Source: an uncultured Bacilli bacterium (lineage in GTDB: Bacteria; Bacillota_I; Bacilli_A; RFN20; CAG-826). From it: a stretch of DNA of 44,331 bases. Positions 23,319 through 33,292 of the stretch are shown here, piece after piece (position 1 is the first letter of the stretch; each line of letters starts with the position of its first letter). The stretch lies in NCBI GenBank assembly GCA_944336335.1, contig CALVLC010000018.1, forward strand, positions 1 to 44,331, written 5' to 3'. A model generated the notes under the pieces. That model saw only the letters and a list, made by a program, of their open reading frames with translations, did no database searches and was not told where the DNA came from. Position numbers and translations under genes: made by a program.

Positions 23319-25010
23319 ATGTCAGTTAAAGTAGATATTCGATATAATAAAGTCTATATTGGTAGCGTTATGAAAGTAGAAGGTGGGATTAGAAAAGGGT
23401 ATCTATATTTAGTTCTAGCAATTGTTCCTATTATTATTTCTGTATTTTATGGGCAACTACTTGAATCAAATATAGGTAATTTCAAAGATTATGGAACCTT
23501 TGGTTCATCACTCTCTTTAGCATTAATTATTACAGTACCTGTAATCCTTACTATTTACTATATATGTCTAATTATATTTGCTTCAAAAAGTGGCTTAATT
23601 GAATGGAATATCAAGCATTTCTCATTTATTTTGTTACTTTTTGTGATGACTGCCTATATGGCTGTTATCACCTTTACTTCGGATATTATACCTTCTTGTA
23701 ACCCTGAATATATTGCAAATCATGAAGTAGCAACACTAACCGATAGAATATGGTCTATCCTAAATTTCTATTTAGGAATACTTACGATATATAATTTCTT
23801 TTATCTTATTAGACCAGTGAAAGGGTTCAAGGAAGTTATCTCTACAGTATGCGCAGGAGTTATTATATTTGCTCTTATATCTATTATTTATTCATTAGCA
23901 ACTGAATGGGACAAGTATGTCAATTTTGAATGGTTTGATGATCTTTATCAAAAACCTGACTTAAACTTAATAATTAAGTCTTTCTATGGCATCCCTAATG
24001 TTTATGGACACACCCTTTATTTTGGAGTCATGTGTTTCGTTGTTTTATCTTTTGTATTTAGAAAGTACTGGCTAATTTTACCTAGCTTAGCATTTTTACC
24101 ATTTGTCTTTTATTCTAACTGCCGTATTGCTCTAGTTGGAACATTATTTTTATATGGCGGTTATTTCTTATATTTGTGGATTAGGTCTTTTAGTTATTAT
24201 AGGAAACTATTTTACTTTTTATCAGGCCTAGTCGTAGCAGTAGTTATTATTTTTCTTGTCGATCTCTTCGCTTATGATTTCATTAAGTTCGAGATGGAAA
24301 ATGGTAGTGTAGTGTCATTAAGAAAAATACTATTTGATTTAGTTGATGCCTTTTTTTCAAAAAGAATCAATATTATTAAAATGATACCAGTTTCTATTAA
24401 CAATGTTCTTTTAGGTTTTGGTTATGGTTTACAATATGTTATTCCAAGAACATATGGTTATTATTATTACTTTCATAATTCAGTTTATGAAATATTTATG
24501 GCTGGCGGTCTTTTATATTTCTTATTTATTGTTTTTATTTTCTTATTTGTTTTTATCAAACTTGTCAAACTAGCTAAAACAAAACATAAATATAACTACT
24601 TAGGTTTATATTTAGTTTTAGTTCTTGCTCAAGCAGTATATGGTCTATTTGAATCTCATGTAGCATTATTTAATGATTATGCAGGTATTGCTCTTGGAGC
24701 ATTTACTATTTGTATCCCAAATCTATTTGCTGATTATGAATTCAGTAATAGGAAGTATGTTTTCTTTAATTCAGATCTTCAAAAATGTTGTTTGAAAATG
24801 AGTTATAATGAAATATATTCATTAGAATTAAATGACACTAGTGAAAACTACAACTATGTTGTGGATTTCACTAAGAAATTAATATATGAATTATCTTTAG
24901 ATAATGAATATAATTTCATCATCACCTATAATGACAAAGTCATTAATCCAGGTGATGCTGAAATAAAAATAGATAGAATAGAGAAAACTCTCTATGTCAA
25001 TTTTAAGTAG
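23319..25010 (+). CDS. Second Wzy-like membrane protein, paralogue of the preceding gene
   Basis: 563 residues if started at ATG 23319, 546 if at ATG 23370, which aligns with the start Met of the upstream paralogue. Neither has a strong RBS. It has the same topology: helices to about residue 480, FYSNCRIALVGTLF, then FHNSVYEIFMAGGLLYFLF, and a soluble C-terminal tail of about 80 residues (FADYEFSNRKYVFF...). Members of this superfamily polymerise repeat units or ligate glycans outside the membrane. Two tandem copies plus a third Wzy-like gene at 28344 suggest one polymerase and two proteins with other roles, such as ligases. Confidence 0.8.
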   Translation: MSVKVDIRYNKVYIGSVMKVEGGIRKGYLYLVLAIVPIIISVFYGQLLESNIGNFKDYGTFGSSLSLALIITVPVILTIYYICLIIFASKSGLIEWNIKHFSFILLLFVMTAYMAVITFTSDIIPSCNPEYIANHEVATLTDRIWSILNFYLGILTIYNFFYLIRPVKGFKEVISTVCAGVIIFALISIIYSLATEWDKYVNFEWFDDLYQKPDLNLIIKSFYGIPNVYGHTLYFGVMCFVVLSFVFRKYWLILPSLAFLPFVFYSNCRIALVGTLFLYGGYFLYLWIRSFSYYRKLFYFLSGLVVAVVIIFLVDLFAYDFIKFEMENGSVVSLRKILFDLVDAFFSKRINIIKMIPVSINNVLLGFGYGLQYVIPRTYGYYYYFHNSVYEIFMAGGLLYFLFIVFIFLFVFIKLVKLAKTKHKYNYLGLYLVLVLAQAVYGLFESHVALFNDYAGIALGAFTICIPNLFADYEFSNRKYVFFNSDLQKCCLKMSYNEIYSLELNDTSENYNYVVDFTKKLIYELSLDNEYNFIITYNDKVINPGDAEIKIDRIEKTLYVNFK

Positions 25011-25033
25011 AAAAGTGGTGAAAATTTGCGACT

Positions 25034-26662
25034 ATGAATCAAAATGATAAAATGGAAACTATGAAAGAAACAGAATTTAAAAAAGTAGTGGATTTTGATC
25101 CAGTTATTTATGATGATGATTTATATCTAAATGATTGTAAATCGCTAAAAAGAAGACTACTTATTGCCGAAAAATTAATTATTATTATTGCAGCATTCAT
25201 ATCAATGCCTTTAGGCTTCTTACTTTCTTATTCTTTAAGTTCATCTGTTCAAGAGTTCTTAGATTATTTAAGTGTAGGAGCCAATGTCACCTTGTTTGTT
25301 GTTTATTGGATTTTAAGTTTTGGATTCATAATTCTTTTTATGTTTGCGTTCAAGAACTATTCAATCTACAAAGGTGTTGTGAAATCGTTCTTGCTGAACT
25401 TGGTATTTTCGATTGGTACATATTTAACATTATCTAGCTTATCAATGAATGAAGGTTGGATTATTGCCTCGTTTGTTAGCTCATCAATATATTGTTTGAT
25501 TATGCTCGTTACAATCATTACAGTGAACATTGTTGATGATCGAAATTTCAAATCACTTATGATTATTGGACCAAAAGATGACGCAGAAGCTTTTGCTAAA
25601 AAGTATCTCGAGAAAAAGAACAAAAGAAGTAAGATTAGATACGTTTTTTATGAAATCAATGGTGAAATTGATGAAAGAATCTATAAGAAGGTTGTAAACG
25701 TAAATGAAATAGTTTTATTAGAAACTTTATCAGTAAAAAACAAGCAAAAGTTCCTTCTTTATTTCAATTCTTGTTTGAATAAAGATGTTTATCTCTGCTC
25801 ATCATACTTTGATGTTATATCGCATTCTGTATCTATTAAGAATGTAAATGGACTTCTAGCAGTAGAACAAAAACCACTTGTTATTGACAAAGTCGAAGGG
25901 TTTGTTAAAAGATGTTTTGATATTGTTTGTTCATTGATTATTCTTATATTAACTTCACCTGTATTCGTTATTTTCCCAATACTTATCAAACTCGATTCCA
26001 AAGGCCCAGTTTTCTATAGACAAGAAAGATATACAAAAGATTTAAAAACATTTAAGATTTTTAAATTTAGAAGTATGTATGTTGATGCAGATCCTAATAA
26101 GCCAGCCGAAGTAGGAGACAAAAGAATTACAAAAGTTGGTAAATTCATTAGAGCTTGTAGAATTGATGAAATCCCGCAAGTTTTAAATGTTTTAAAAGGA
26201 GATATGTCTCTTGTAGGGCCAAGAGCATTTATGCATGGTGATGTTGATCATCTTTTAGAAATTGATCCTGAATATAGATATAGATTCAATGTAAAAGCTG
26301 GTATTACGGGTTTACAACAAGTTAAAACTAACCCAGGCAGCAACTATAAAGAAAAATTAAGATATGATCTCTATTATATTGTTAATTATTCTTTATTTTT
26401 AGATATCCAAATTCTTTTTGAAACAGTGTTAACTGTTCTTAAAAAAGAAATGGCCGCAGGAGTTGAAACTGATCAAAGAAGTCTTCAAGAATATTTAAAA
26501 GACAATGATAAAGAGTTTAATCAACATACTGGATATATAAGAATATTAAATCATAAGAGAAATTTTGATAAAGAAACTGGTATAATAGTACCACTCATGA
26601 ATCCTAAGTATGCCAAAAAGACGATTGATGAGATGAATAAGATGATTAGTGGGAAGAAGTAG
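25034..26662 (+). CDS. Exopolysaccharide polyprenyl-phosphate sugar transferase (priming enzyme)
   Basis: 542 residues. Four N-terminal membrane segments (about residues 38-170) and a linker domain are followed by the bacterial sugar-transferase domain. That domain begins with one helix (VKRCFDIVCSLIILILTSPV, about 290-310), followed by GPVFYRQERYTKD, FKFRSMYVDAD, RIDEIPQVLNVLKGDMSLVGPR and the INYSLFLDI-like end (VNYSLFLDIQILFETVLTVL). The last two motifs are the signature of CpsE/WbaP enzymes, which move hexose-1-phosphate from a nucleotide sugar to undecaprenyl phosphate and so begin each repeat unit. A C-terminal extension of about 60 residues is unusual. GGTGA lies upstream at long spacing. 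Confidence 0.92.
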   Translation: MNQNDKMETMKETEFKKVVDFDPVIYDDDLYLNDCKSLKRRLLIAEKLIIIIAAFISMPLGFLLSYSLSSSVQEFLDYLSVGANVTLFVVYWILSFGFIILFMFAFKNYSIYKGVVKSFLLNLVFSIGTYLTLSSLSMNEGWIIASFVSSSIYCLIMLVTIITVNIVDDRNFKSLMIIGPKDDAEAFAKKYLEKKNKRSKIRYVFYEINGEIDERIYKKVVNVNEIVLLETLSVKNKQKFLLYFNSCLNKDVYLCSSYFDVISHSVSIKNVNGLLAVEQKPLVIDKVEGFVKRCFDIVCSLIILILTSPVFVIFPILIKLDSKGPVFYRQERYTKDLKTFKIFKFRSMYVDADPNKPAEVGDKRITKVGKFIRACRIDEIPQVLNVLKGDMSLVGPRAFMHGDVDHLLEIDPEYRYRFNVKAGITGLQQVKTNPGSNYKEKLRYDLYYIVNYSLFLDIQILFETVLTVLKKEMAAGVETDQRSLQEYLKDNDKEFNQHTGYIRILNHKRNFDKETGIIVPLMNPKYAKKTIDEMNKMISGKK

Positions 26663-27142
26663 ATGAAAAAGAATAAAGAATTTAAAGATGTTAAAATAGC
26701 TATTGTTTGTTCAAGTGGTGGTCATTTGACCCATATGATGATGATAAAAAAAGTATGGGAAAATAATGAACGTTTTTTCGTTACTTTTGATAAACAAGAC
26801 GCAAATAGCCAATTAAAAGGCGAAAAAGTTTACCATTGCTACTATCCAACAAATCGTAATTTTAAGAATTTATTTAAGAATACTATTTTAGCTCGGAAAC
26901 TATTAAGAAAAGAAAAACCTGATATCATCATTTCTTCTGGCGCGGCAATTGCGATTCCTTTTTTCTTTTTAGGTAAAGTTTTCTTTAGAAAGAAATGCGT
27001 TTATATTGAAGTTTTTGATAGAATTGACAAAGGCACAATTGCAGGTAAATTCTGTTATCATTTTTCAGACTTATTTGTTGTGCAATGGCCTGAACAAAAG
27101 AAAGTTTATCCAAAGGCTAAATATTTAGGGAGTATTTTCTAA
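26663..27142 (+). CDS. Alg14-like glycosyltransferase membrane subunit (PssD/Cps14F type)
   Basis: 159 residues, starting directly after the stop of the sugar transferase. CSSGGHLTHM near residue 13 and EKPDIIISSGAAIAIPFF match Alg14/PssD proteins, which anchor the catalytic Alg13-like partner at the membrane and add the second sugar of the repeat unit. Typical length is about 150. The catalytic partner follows with a one-base overlap (TAATG), the usual gene order. ISSGA and YIEVFDRIDKGT are conserved features of this family. Confidence 0.9.
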   Translation: MKKNKEFKDVKIAIVCSSGGHLTHMMMIKKVWENNERFFVTFDKQDANSQLKGEKVYHCYYPTNRNFKNLFKNTILARKLLRKEKPDIIISSGAAIAIPFFFLGKVFFRKKCVYIEVFDRIDKGTIAGKFCYHFSDLFVVQWPEQKKVYPKAKYLGSIF

Positions 27143-27630
27143 TGATATTTGTTACTGTTGGCACACATGAACAACCCTTCAATAGGTTACTTGAAGAAAT
27201 CGATAAGCTTATTGAAGTAGGTATTATCAAAGAAGAAGTATTTGCTCAAATTGGATATTCAACATATACTCCAAAACATTATAAATACTCTAAGTTTTTA
27301 GATTATGATGTTATGCAAGACTATTTTAAGAATGCTGATATTGTAATTACACATGGTGGCCCTTCTAGTTTTATGGAAGCCATAAAATTTAAAAAAGTTC
27401 CTATTGTTGTACCTAGACAAGAAAAGTTTGGGGAGCATGTTAATAATCATCAGTTAACATTCTCTAAAGAACTTGAGAAAAGAAAATTTCCAATAGTTGT
27501 AGTGGAAGATGTCTGCAAGCTAGACTTAGTTATGGAAAACACAAATTTTGACATTAAATTATCGAAGTTTTCCTTTAATAATGAATTGTTTTGCATTGAA
27601 TTGAAGGAAGACATAATTAACTTGTTTTAA
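27142..27630 (+). CDS. Alg13-like glycosyltransferase catalytic subunit (PssE/Cps14G type)
   Basis: 162 residues, GT28 C-terminal domain. MIFVTVGTHEQPFNRLLEEI is the hallmark N-terminus, and THGGPSSFMEAI followed by PIVVPRQEKFGEHVNNHQ is the nucleotide-sugar binding part. Works as a heterodimer with the Alg14-like protein immediately upstream, in the cytoplasm at the membrane, adding the second sugar (commonly galactose in streptococci; here unknown). Complete. Confidence 0.92.
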   Translation: MIFVTVGTHEQPFNRLLEEIDKLIEVGIIKEEVFAQIGYSTYTPKHYKYSKFLDYDVMQDYFKNADIVITHGGPSSFMEAIKFKKVPIVVPRQEKFGEHVNNHQLTFSKELEKRKFPIVVVEDVCKLDLVMENTNFDIKLSKFSFNNELFCIELKEDIINLF

Positions 27631-27642
27631 GAGAAAATTGAT

Positions 27643-28347
27643 ATGATACCAAAGATTATTCATTATTGTTGGTTTGGAAATAAGCCAAAAAATAAGTCAA
27701 CGTCAGAATATATAAATAAGCGGAGACATATTTTGCCAGATTTTCAAATTATTGAATGGAATGAAGGAAATTGCGATTTGTTAACTGCGCCTTCTTTTGT
27801 TCGCGAAGCATATGAAAAAGGTAAATGGGCTTTTGTCAGCGACTATTATAGGCTTAAAGCCCTATATGAATTTGGCGGCGTTTATTTTGATACAGACGTT
27901 GAACTTTTATCTACTTTTAATGACTTGCTTTTGAGTGATTTCTTTTGCTGCTTTGAAAGCAATAAAGCATTATGCACAGCTGTTATAGGTTGCACAAAAA
28001 AATCGAATATTATTTTTAGTTTTCTTCAAACATATGAAAAAAGAGAGTTTGAAGAAATCCCTAACTCGTTTTTACTTTTTGAACACTTAATTGGAGACAA
28101 AAAAGTTGATATTAATAATGTTTTATATTTATCTAAGACTGAGTTTATTCTTCCTTATTATTACTTTTCACCAATTAATTTTTATACAAATGAAATTCTT
28201 TTAAATGATAAGACTATTGCAATTCATCATTATGAATCGTCATGGAAAAGCAAAAAGACACGTATTAATGATAAAATCAAAAAAATTTTATACAAAATTT
28301 TAGGTGAAGAAAACTATATGAGGTTAAAAAATAAGGTTAAAAAATGA
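27643..28347 (+). CDS. Glycosyltransferase, GT32 family
   Basis: 234 residues. IPKIIHYCWFGNKPK at the start, then DYYRLKALYEFGGVYFDTDVEL with the DxD metal/sugar-nucleotide motif (about residues 85-87), are typical of GT32 enzymes of capsule clusters. HHYESSW near the end is the conserved C-terminal histidine region. Soluble, cytoplasmic; adds one sugar to the lipid-linked repeat unit. It overlaps the next gene by ATGA and sits 12 bases after the Alg13-like gene, so it is part of the same operon. Confidence 0.88.
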   Translation: MIPKIIHYCWFGNKPKNKSTSEYINKRRHILPDFQIIEWNEGNCDLLTAPSFVREAYEKGKWAFVSDYYRLKALYEFGGVYFDTDVELLSTFNDLLLSDFFCCFESNKALCTAVIGCTKKSNIIFSFLQTYEKREFEEIPNSFLLFEHLIGDKKVDINNVLYLSKTEFILPYYYFSPINFYTNEILLNDKTIAIHHYESSWKSKKTRINDKIKKILYKILGEENYMRLKNKVKK

Positions 28348-29603
28348 GATTTAAGTCACTTAATATTAATATTTTCTACATTCTATTTCTTGTATTACTA
28401 TTGATAAACGATAGTTTTTTTTATCTTTTCAGCGAAACAAACCTTACATTTATTGTATCAGCTATTTCATTAATTCTTTGCGTTTTTTCTTTCGATACAA
28501 AATACATCAAAAGTTTTATTTTTTTGGTTCCGCTTTTGATAATTATTTGTGGAGTTAGTATAATTTATTCCAATTTTGCATATGGGCAATCAATTATTGA
28601 AGGAATAAATGTTTGCCATAGATATTTAATATATTTACTTGTTTTATTTTATTTGAAGCAAATAAAAAAGGAAAGCACTGTTAATTGCCTTATTAGAATA
28701 GTTGTTAATGTAGCTGTTGTTTTTGCTATAATCGCTTTTATTCAATATTTTCTTTATCCTAACGTTGTTTTTTTTAAAGAGTATACCACAAGAAACGGCA
28801 ATATAAGACTTTTTGTAAATTCTTCATGTGTGACTTTTTCATTGATTTATCTATTAGGAAAAATCTTTCAAGAATTTAAAACTATAGATTTATTTAAGTT
28901 AATATTTTTATTTCTTTTTATTATTTTTGTAAACCAAGGCAGAGGAGAAATAATGATATTTTTTATTTCGCTTGTAATTTTGATATTTGTTAAGGTTTTT
29001 CTATCATTAAATAAAACCTCACGTACTATTTTGCTGATTTTATCGCCAATCATTTTGGCAGGGTTTTTATTTTTGTTTATGGTCTTATTTAGAAATCAAA
29101 TCGATAGTCTCCTAAAAGAGATAAATGCAGGATCTGGTTCAGGCTTCACAAGAGTTAATGAATTACTTTATTATTCAAATTTATTATTTAAATCTCCTGT
29201 TTTTGGGATAGGAACTCTTTCTGATGATTTAGCTCTTAAGTATTATATGACTGATGAGTTGCATTATTATATGGAAGATACTGGGGTTTTAGAATTTATT
29301 TTTAAAAATGGATTGTTTGGCTTAATTTGGATTATTGCTTATTTTTGTTTTATTTTTAAAGCAATGATAACTTTTTATAAGTTTAAGAAGTTTCTTTATT
29401 TTTATATTGTTCTCTATTACACTTTGATATCGATTATTGGAATTTTTTATTTCAATTTAATTACTTCAAGGCAATATGCTTTTATGAATACATTGTTTTT
29501 TAGTATTATTTATATAGAATTTAGAGCCTGTATTAATTTAAAAAAGCAAGTTGTGAATCGCTTAGAGATTGTTAAAAATTATGAAAAAAATAAATGTTGC
29601 TAG
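28344..29603 (+). CDS. Wzy-type polysaccharide polymerase, integral membrane
   Basis: 419 residues, about ten to eleven hydrophobic helices. The FVNQGRGEIMIFFISLV segment at about residue 195 and the following large outer loop, with SGFTRVNELLYYSNLLFKSP and FGIGTLSDDLALKYY, match Wzy/O-antigen polymerase proteins. It is much more divergent from the two tandem Wzy-like genes upstream than they are from each other. Its place among the glycosyltransferases and its size make it the best candidate for the actual repeat-unit polymerase. The following GT2 gene starts inside its last codons. Confidence 0.75.
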   Translation: MRFKSLNINIFYILFLVLLLINDSFFYLFSETNLTFIVSAISLILCVFSFDTKYIKSFIFLVPLLIIICGVSIIYSNFAYGQSIIEGINVCHRYLIYLLVLFYLKQIKKESTVNCLIRIVVNVAVVFAIIAFIQYFLYPNVVFFKEYTTRNGNIRLFVNSSCVTFSLIYLLGKIFQEFKTIDLFKLIFLFLFIIFVNQGRGEIMIFFISLVILIFVKVFLSLNKTSRTILLILSPIILAGFLFLFMVLFRNQIDSLLKEINAGSGSGFTRVNELLYYSNLLFKSPVFGIGTLSDDLALKYYMTDELHYYMEDTGVLEFIFKNGLFGLIWIIAYFCFIFKAMITFYKFKKFLYFYIVLYYTLISIIGIFYFNLITSRQYAFMNTLFFSIIYIEFRACINLKKQVVNRLEIVKNYEKNKCC

Positions 29604-30450
29604 CATTATCATAAATTACAAAGATAAATTTAATTGTATGAACTTATCCAAAAAGTTGCTGACTTTTCCTGAAAATAATATTGTTATCATAGTAAACAAT
29701 AGTATGGAGAAATTTCAAATAAGCAAGAAATATTTAAATCGTATTATTGTGTTAACTCCTAAAGCAAATCTTGGTTTTGCTAGAGGAAATAACTACGCAT
29801 TAAATTTTCTAAAAGAGAAGTATGACTGTAATTACGTTCTTATTATCAACTCTGATATTTTAATTAACTATGGGACTTTTTTAAAATTATATAGAACTGC
29901 AATCGAGAATAAAAAGATAGGTTTGCTTAGTTGTAATATGAAAAATGCTGATGGGACTTATACTGTTAACCACTGGAATTTTTTAAATTACAAATATTGT
30001 TGCTATGAATGTTTTTATTTGTTTAAAAAGCAAGGCAGAAGCAGTAAAACTCTAAAACGTGGTATTAATAAAGTTGATGTTGTTAGAATGAGTCTTGGAC
30101 TTTGCAATTTCTCAGTTCTAAAAACTGTAAATTTTTTTGATGACAAATATTTTTTGTATTATGAAGAAGATAAACTTTGCAAAAAAATAAATGCTTTTGG
30201 TTATGATGTTGATATATTAACTAATAGATTCTATATTCACAATCATCCAATTTCTAAAGAAATGAAAAAGAATGTTAAGGAACTGATAAAAAGCAAAATA
30301 AATTATTTTAATTCTATGTTTATATACGCTAAAGATTATTTGAATTTAAATAAATTACAAATTTTGATTTTGAAAATTTTTACACAATATGCAAAATTTG
30401 AAAAAATCATTTATATTTTTATAAGGAAATATTTATTTAACTATGATTAA
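29581..30450 (+). CDS. Glycosyltransferase, GT2 family (rhamnosyltransferase-like)
   Basis: 289 residues from ATG 29581, overlapping the polymerase gene by 23 bases; an in-frame TTG at 29569 is less likely. The GT-A fold is visible: ASIIINYK at the start, LGFARGNNYALNFL, then YVLIINSDILIN carrying the DxD-like SDI. KVDVVRMSLGLCNFSVLK and FFDDKYFLYYEEDKLC follow, the latter the ED motif of WbbL-like inverting transferases. WbbL-type enzymes often add rhamnose or related deoxyhexoses, which fits the dTDP-deoxysugar genes downstream. Substrate not proven. Confidence 0.82.
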   Translation: MKKINVASIIINYKDKFNCMNLSKKLLTFPENNIVIIVNNSMEKFQISKKYLNRIIVLTPKANLGFARGNNYALNFLKEKYDCNYVLIINSDILINYGTFLKLYRTAIENKKIGLLSCNMKNADGTYTVNHWNFLNYKYCCYECFYLFKKQGRSSKTLKRGINKVDVVRMSLGLCNFSVLKTVNFFDDKYFLYYEEDKLCKKINAFGYDVDILTNRFYIHNHPISKEMKKNVKELIKSKINYFNSMFIYAKDYLNLNKLQILILKIFTQYAKFEKIIYIFIRKYLFNYD

Positions 30451-31315
30451 TCGTCTAACTATATTTACGCCTACATTTAATAGATTTGAATACGTTAAAA
30501 ACCTTTTCTTTTCTATGTGCAAACAAACATTCACTAATTTTACTTGGATTGTAATAGATGATGGGTCTATGACAAAAGACACTTTTAACTTTTTTAAACA
30601 ATTAGAAGGTAAAACGAATTTTAAGTTAATTTATATTTATCAAGAAAATCTTGGAAAATATGTTGAATATAATAATGCTTTAAAGTTGTGTGAAACAGAA
30701 TATTTTTGTTGTTTGGATGATGATGATATTATTGATTGTGATTTTATAGAAACGATATATAATTCACTACCTAATGAGCAAGATATTATTGGGGTTCTTT
30801 TTCCGAGAAACAGCATTGTTACGGGTCAAAAAAAGGATTTTGTTGACGTTCCGGAGCTATGGCTTATAGACGGAATAAAAACAGAAACTACAATCGTTGT
30901 TAAGACTGATATTGCAAAAAGAAATTTATTCCCAATTTTTACAAATGAAAAGTTTGCTAGCGAAGAAATTGTTTATATTAAGTATTCTTATTTTGGGAAA
31001 TTCAAATTCATCAATAAACCTTTGGTAAAGTCAAGATATTTAGATAATGGTTTAACAAATAACTTGTTTAAACTTTGGAGAAATAATGTTTACAGCTCCT
31101 ATGCATTATTTTATAGCAGGTACAATTATCTTAAAAAATTTAGTTTAATATCAAGAATTTTTGCAAGGTATAAATGCTTATCTAACTACTATAGTGTTAT
31201 AATTTTTAATAAAAAAATGCCTAAGTTCAGCAAATTAGGAAATTGTTTTTACTTTATACCATGTTATTTAACTGGTTTGCTACTATATATTTTTAAGAAA
31301 AATAAGCTATACTAA
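30443..31315 (+). CDS. Glycosyltransferase, GT2 family
   Basis: 290 residues. LTIFTPTFNRFEYVKNLFFS, then WIVIDDGSMTKDT and YFCCLDDDDIID (DxD) are the standard GT-A motifs of family 2. It starts 8 bases before the end of the previous gene. Inverting transferase acting on the lipid-linked intermediate; the linkage cannot be predicted. Followed by a 36-bp gap with a strong AGGAGGAG site before rmlB, which marks a change from the weak-RBS glycosyltransferase block. Confidence 0.87.
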   Translation: MINRLTIFTPTFNRFEYVKNLFFSMCKQTFTNFTWIVIDDGSMTKDTFNFFKQLEGKTNFKLIYIYQENLGKYVEYNNALKLCETEYFCCLDDDDIIDCDFIETIYNSLPNEQDIIGVLFPRNSIVTGQKKDFVDVPELWLIDGIKTETTIVVKTDIAKRNLFPIFTNEKFASEEIVYIKYSYFGKFKFINKPLVKSRYLDNGLTNNLFKLWRNNVYSSYALFYSRYNYLKKFSLISRIFARYKCLSNYYSVIIFNKKMPKFSKLGNCFYFIPCYLTGLLLYIFKKNKLY

Positions 31316-31351
31316 AATTCAAAAATCATTTCTATAGGAGGAGGCTAATAA

Positions 31352-32371
31352 ATGAGTAAGTTTTTAATAACAGGTGGAGCAGGATTCATTGGAGGTAATT
31401 TCCTTCATATCATGCTAAACAAATATCCAAATGATGAATATGTTTGTTTAGACGCTTTGACATATGCAGGAAATATGGAAACACTTGAACCAATCATGAA
31501 AAAACAAAATTTTAAGTTTGTTCATGAAAATATCTGCAATAGAAAAGCAATATATGAACTTTTTGGAAAAGAACATTTTGATTACGTTATCAACTTTGCT
31601 GCTGAAAGCCATGTTGATAGAAGTATTGAAAATCCTGATATTTTCTTAGAAACAAACATTATTGGCACATCAGTTCTTATGGATGCTTGTAGAAAATATG
31701 GAATCAAAAGATTCCATCAAGTATCAACTGATGAAGTATATGGTGATCTTCCTTTAGATCGACCAGATCTTTTCTTTACTGAAACTACACCATTACATAC
31801 TTCATCACCATATTCAGCATCAAAAGCTAGTGCTGATCTTTTAGTTCTCGCTTATCATAGAACATTCAAACTTCCAATTACTATTTCTAGATGTTCAAAT
31901 AACTATGGTCCATATCAGTTCCCAGAAAAACTCATTCCACTCATGATTCAAAAAGCAAGCAACAATGAACCATTACCAGTATATGGAAATGGAACTAATG
32001 TTAGAGATTGGCTCTATGTTGGAGATCATTGTACCGCTATTGATCTAGTAGTTAGAAACGGAAGAGATGGAGAAATCTACAATATTGGCGGACACAACGA
32101 AAGAACAAATCTTCAAGTTGTTAAAACAATATTAAAAGCTCTTGGAAAACCTGAATCACTGATCAACTATGTAAAAGATAGACCAGGACACGATTTAAGA
32201 TATGCAATTGATCCACACAAAATTGAAACTGAACTTGGTTGGAAACCGGAATTCAATTTTGATACTGGTATTGTTGAAACCATCAAATGGAACCTCAATA
32301 ACAAAGAATGGTTGAAACACGTTGAAAGTGGCGAATATCTTAAATGGATGGAAAGATATTCTAAAAAATAA
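31352..32371 (+). CDS. rmlB: dTDP-glucose 4,6-dehydratase
   Basis: 339 residues. NAD-binding GGAGFIGGNF at residues 8-17, the active-site T126-D127-E128 (STDEVYG), and Y154-x3-K158 (YSASK) are all present. It converts dTDP-glucose to dTDP-4-keto-6-deoxyglucose, the branch point for all dTDP-deoxysugars. Full length for the family. A strong AGGAGGAG site precedes ATG 31352. Its codon use (many CCA/ACA/ATC codons) differs from the glycosyltransferases before it. Confidence 0.97.
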   Translation: MSKFLITGGAGFIGGNFLHIMLNKYPNDEYVCLDALTYAGNMETLEPIMKKQNFKFVHENICNRKAIYELFGKEHFDYVINFAAESHVDRSIENPDIFLETNIIGTSVLMDACRKYGIKRFHQVSTDEVYGDLPLDRPDLFFTETTPLHTSSPYSASKASADLLVLAYHRTFKLPITISRCSNNYGPYQFPEKLIPLMIQKASNNEPLPVYGNGTNVRDWLYVGDHCTAIDLVVRNGRDGEIYNIGGHNERTNLQVVKTILKALGKPESLINYVKDRPGHDLRYAIDPHKIETELGWKPEFNFDTGIVETIKWNLNNKEWLKHVESGEYLKWMERYSKK

Positions 32372-32393
32372 TTAGGATTTACGAGGTATTTTT

Positions 32394-33290
32394 ATGAAAG
32401 GTATTATTTTAGCTGGTGGTAGTGGAACAAGGTTATATCCACTAACACTTGTAACTAGTAAACAACTTTTACCAATATATGACAAACCAATGATCTATTA
32501 TCCACTATCAACTCTTATGCTTGGCGGAATTAGAGACATACTTATTATTTCTACTCCAGAAGATTTGCCTAGATTTAAATCGTTATTGGGTGATGGTTCA
32601 AAATTTGGACTTACTTTATCGTATGCTGCGCAGCCCTCTCCAGACGGATTGGCACAAGCGTTCATTATTGGAAAGGAATTTATAGGAAACGAACCTTGCG
32701 CTTTGATTTTGGGGGATAATATTTTTTATGGAGCAGGCTTAACAAAACATTTAATAAATTCGGTTAGAAGAGCTGAAGATGGAGTTGCTACGTTATTTGG
32801 TTATTATGTTAAAGATCCAGAAAGATATGGTATTGTTGAACTTGATGATGAAGGAAATGCTATTTCGATTGAGGAAAAACCTACTAAACCAAAATCTAAT
32901 TATTGTGTAACAGGGCTTTATTTTTATCCATCGGGTGTATCGAAAATGGCTGAGAGAGTTAAACCTAGTACCCGCGGTGAACTTGAAATTACAACATTAA
33001 ACAACATGTATCTTGAACTTGGGAAAGTACACGTAACTACAATGGGTAGAGGTTATGCATGGCTAGATACGGGAACACATGAATCTCTTTGCGATGCTTC
33101 AAATTTTGTTCAAACGCTAGAAGAACATCAGTCATTAAAAATTTCATGCCCTGAAGAAATTGCTTTTATTAACGGTTGGATTAGCAAAGATAAACTTATT
33201 AAAGCTGGAAAATCTATGGAAAAAAATGAATATGGGCAATATTTGTTAAGAGTTGCTCATGGTGGTATTAAATATCCTACGATTAAATAA
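32394..33290 (+). CDS. rmlA: Glucose-1-phosphate thymidylyltransferase
   Basis: 298 residues. [18 protein letters not shown] at the N-terminus with the GGSGTRLYP nucleotide-binding loop, then [25 protein letters not shown] and [11 protein letters not shown] are classic RmlA motifs; Y-A-W-L-D-T-G-T-H is present. Makes dTDP-glucose from dTTP and glucose-1-phosphate, the first step of the pathway. A GAGGT site precedes the start. Full length. Confidence 0.97.
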   Translation: MKGIILAGGSGTRLYPLTLVTSKQLLPIYDKPMIYYPLSTLMLGGIRDILIISTPEDLPRFKSLLGDGSKFGLTLSYAAQPSPDGLAQAFIIGKEFIGNEPCALILGDNIFYGAGLTKHLINSVRRAEDGVATLFGYYVKDPERYGIVELDDEGNAISIEEKPTKPKSNYCVTGLYFYPSGVSKMAERVKPSTRGELEITTLNNMYLELGKVHVTTMGRGYAWLDTGTHESLCDASNFVQTLEEHQSLKISCPEEIAFINGWISKDKLIKAGKSMEKNEYGQYLLRVAHGGIKYPTIK

Positions 33291-33292
33291 TT

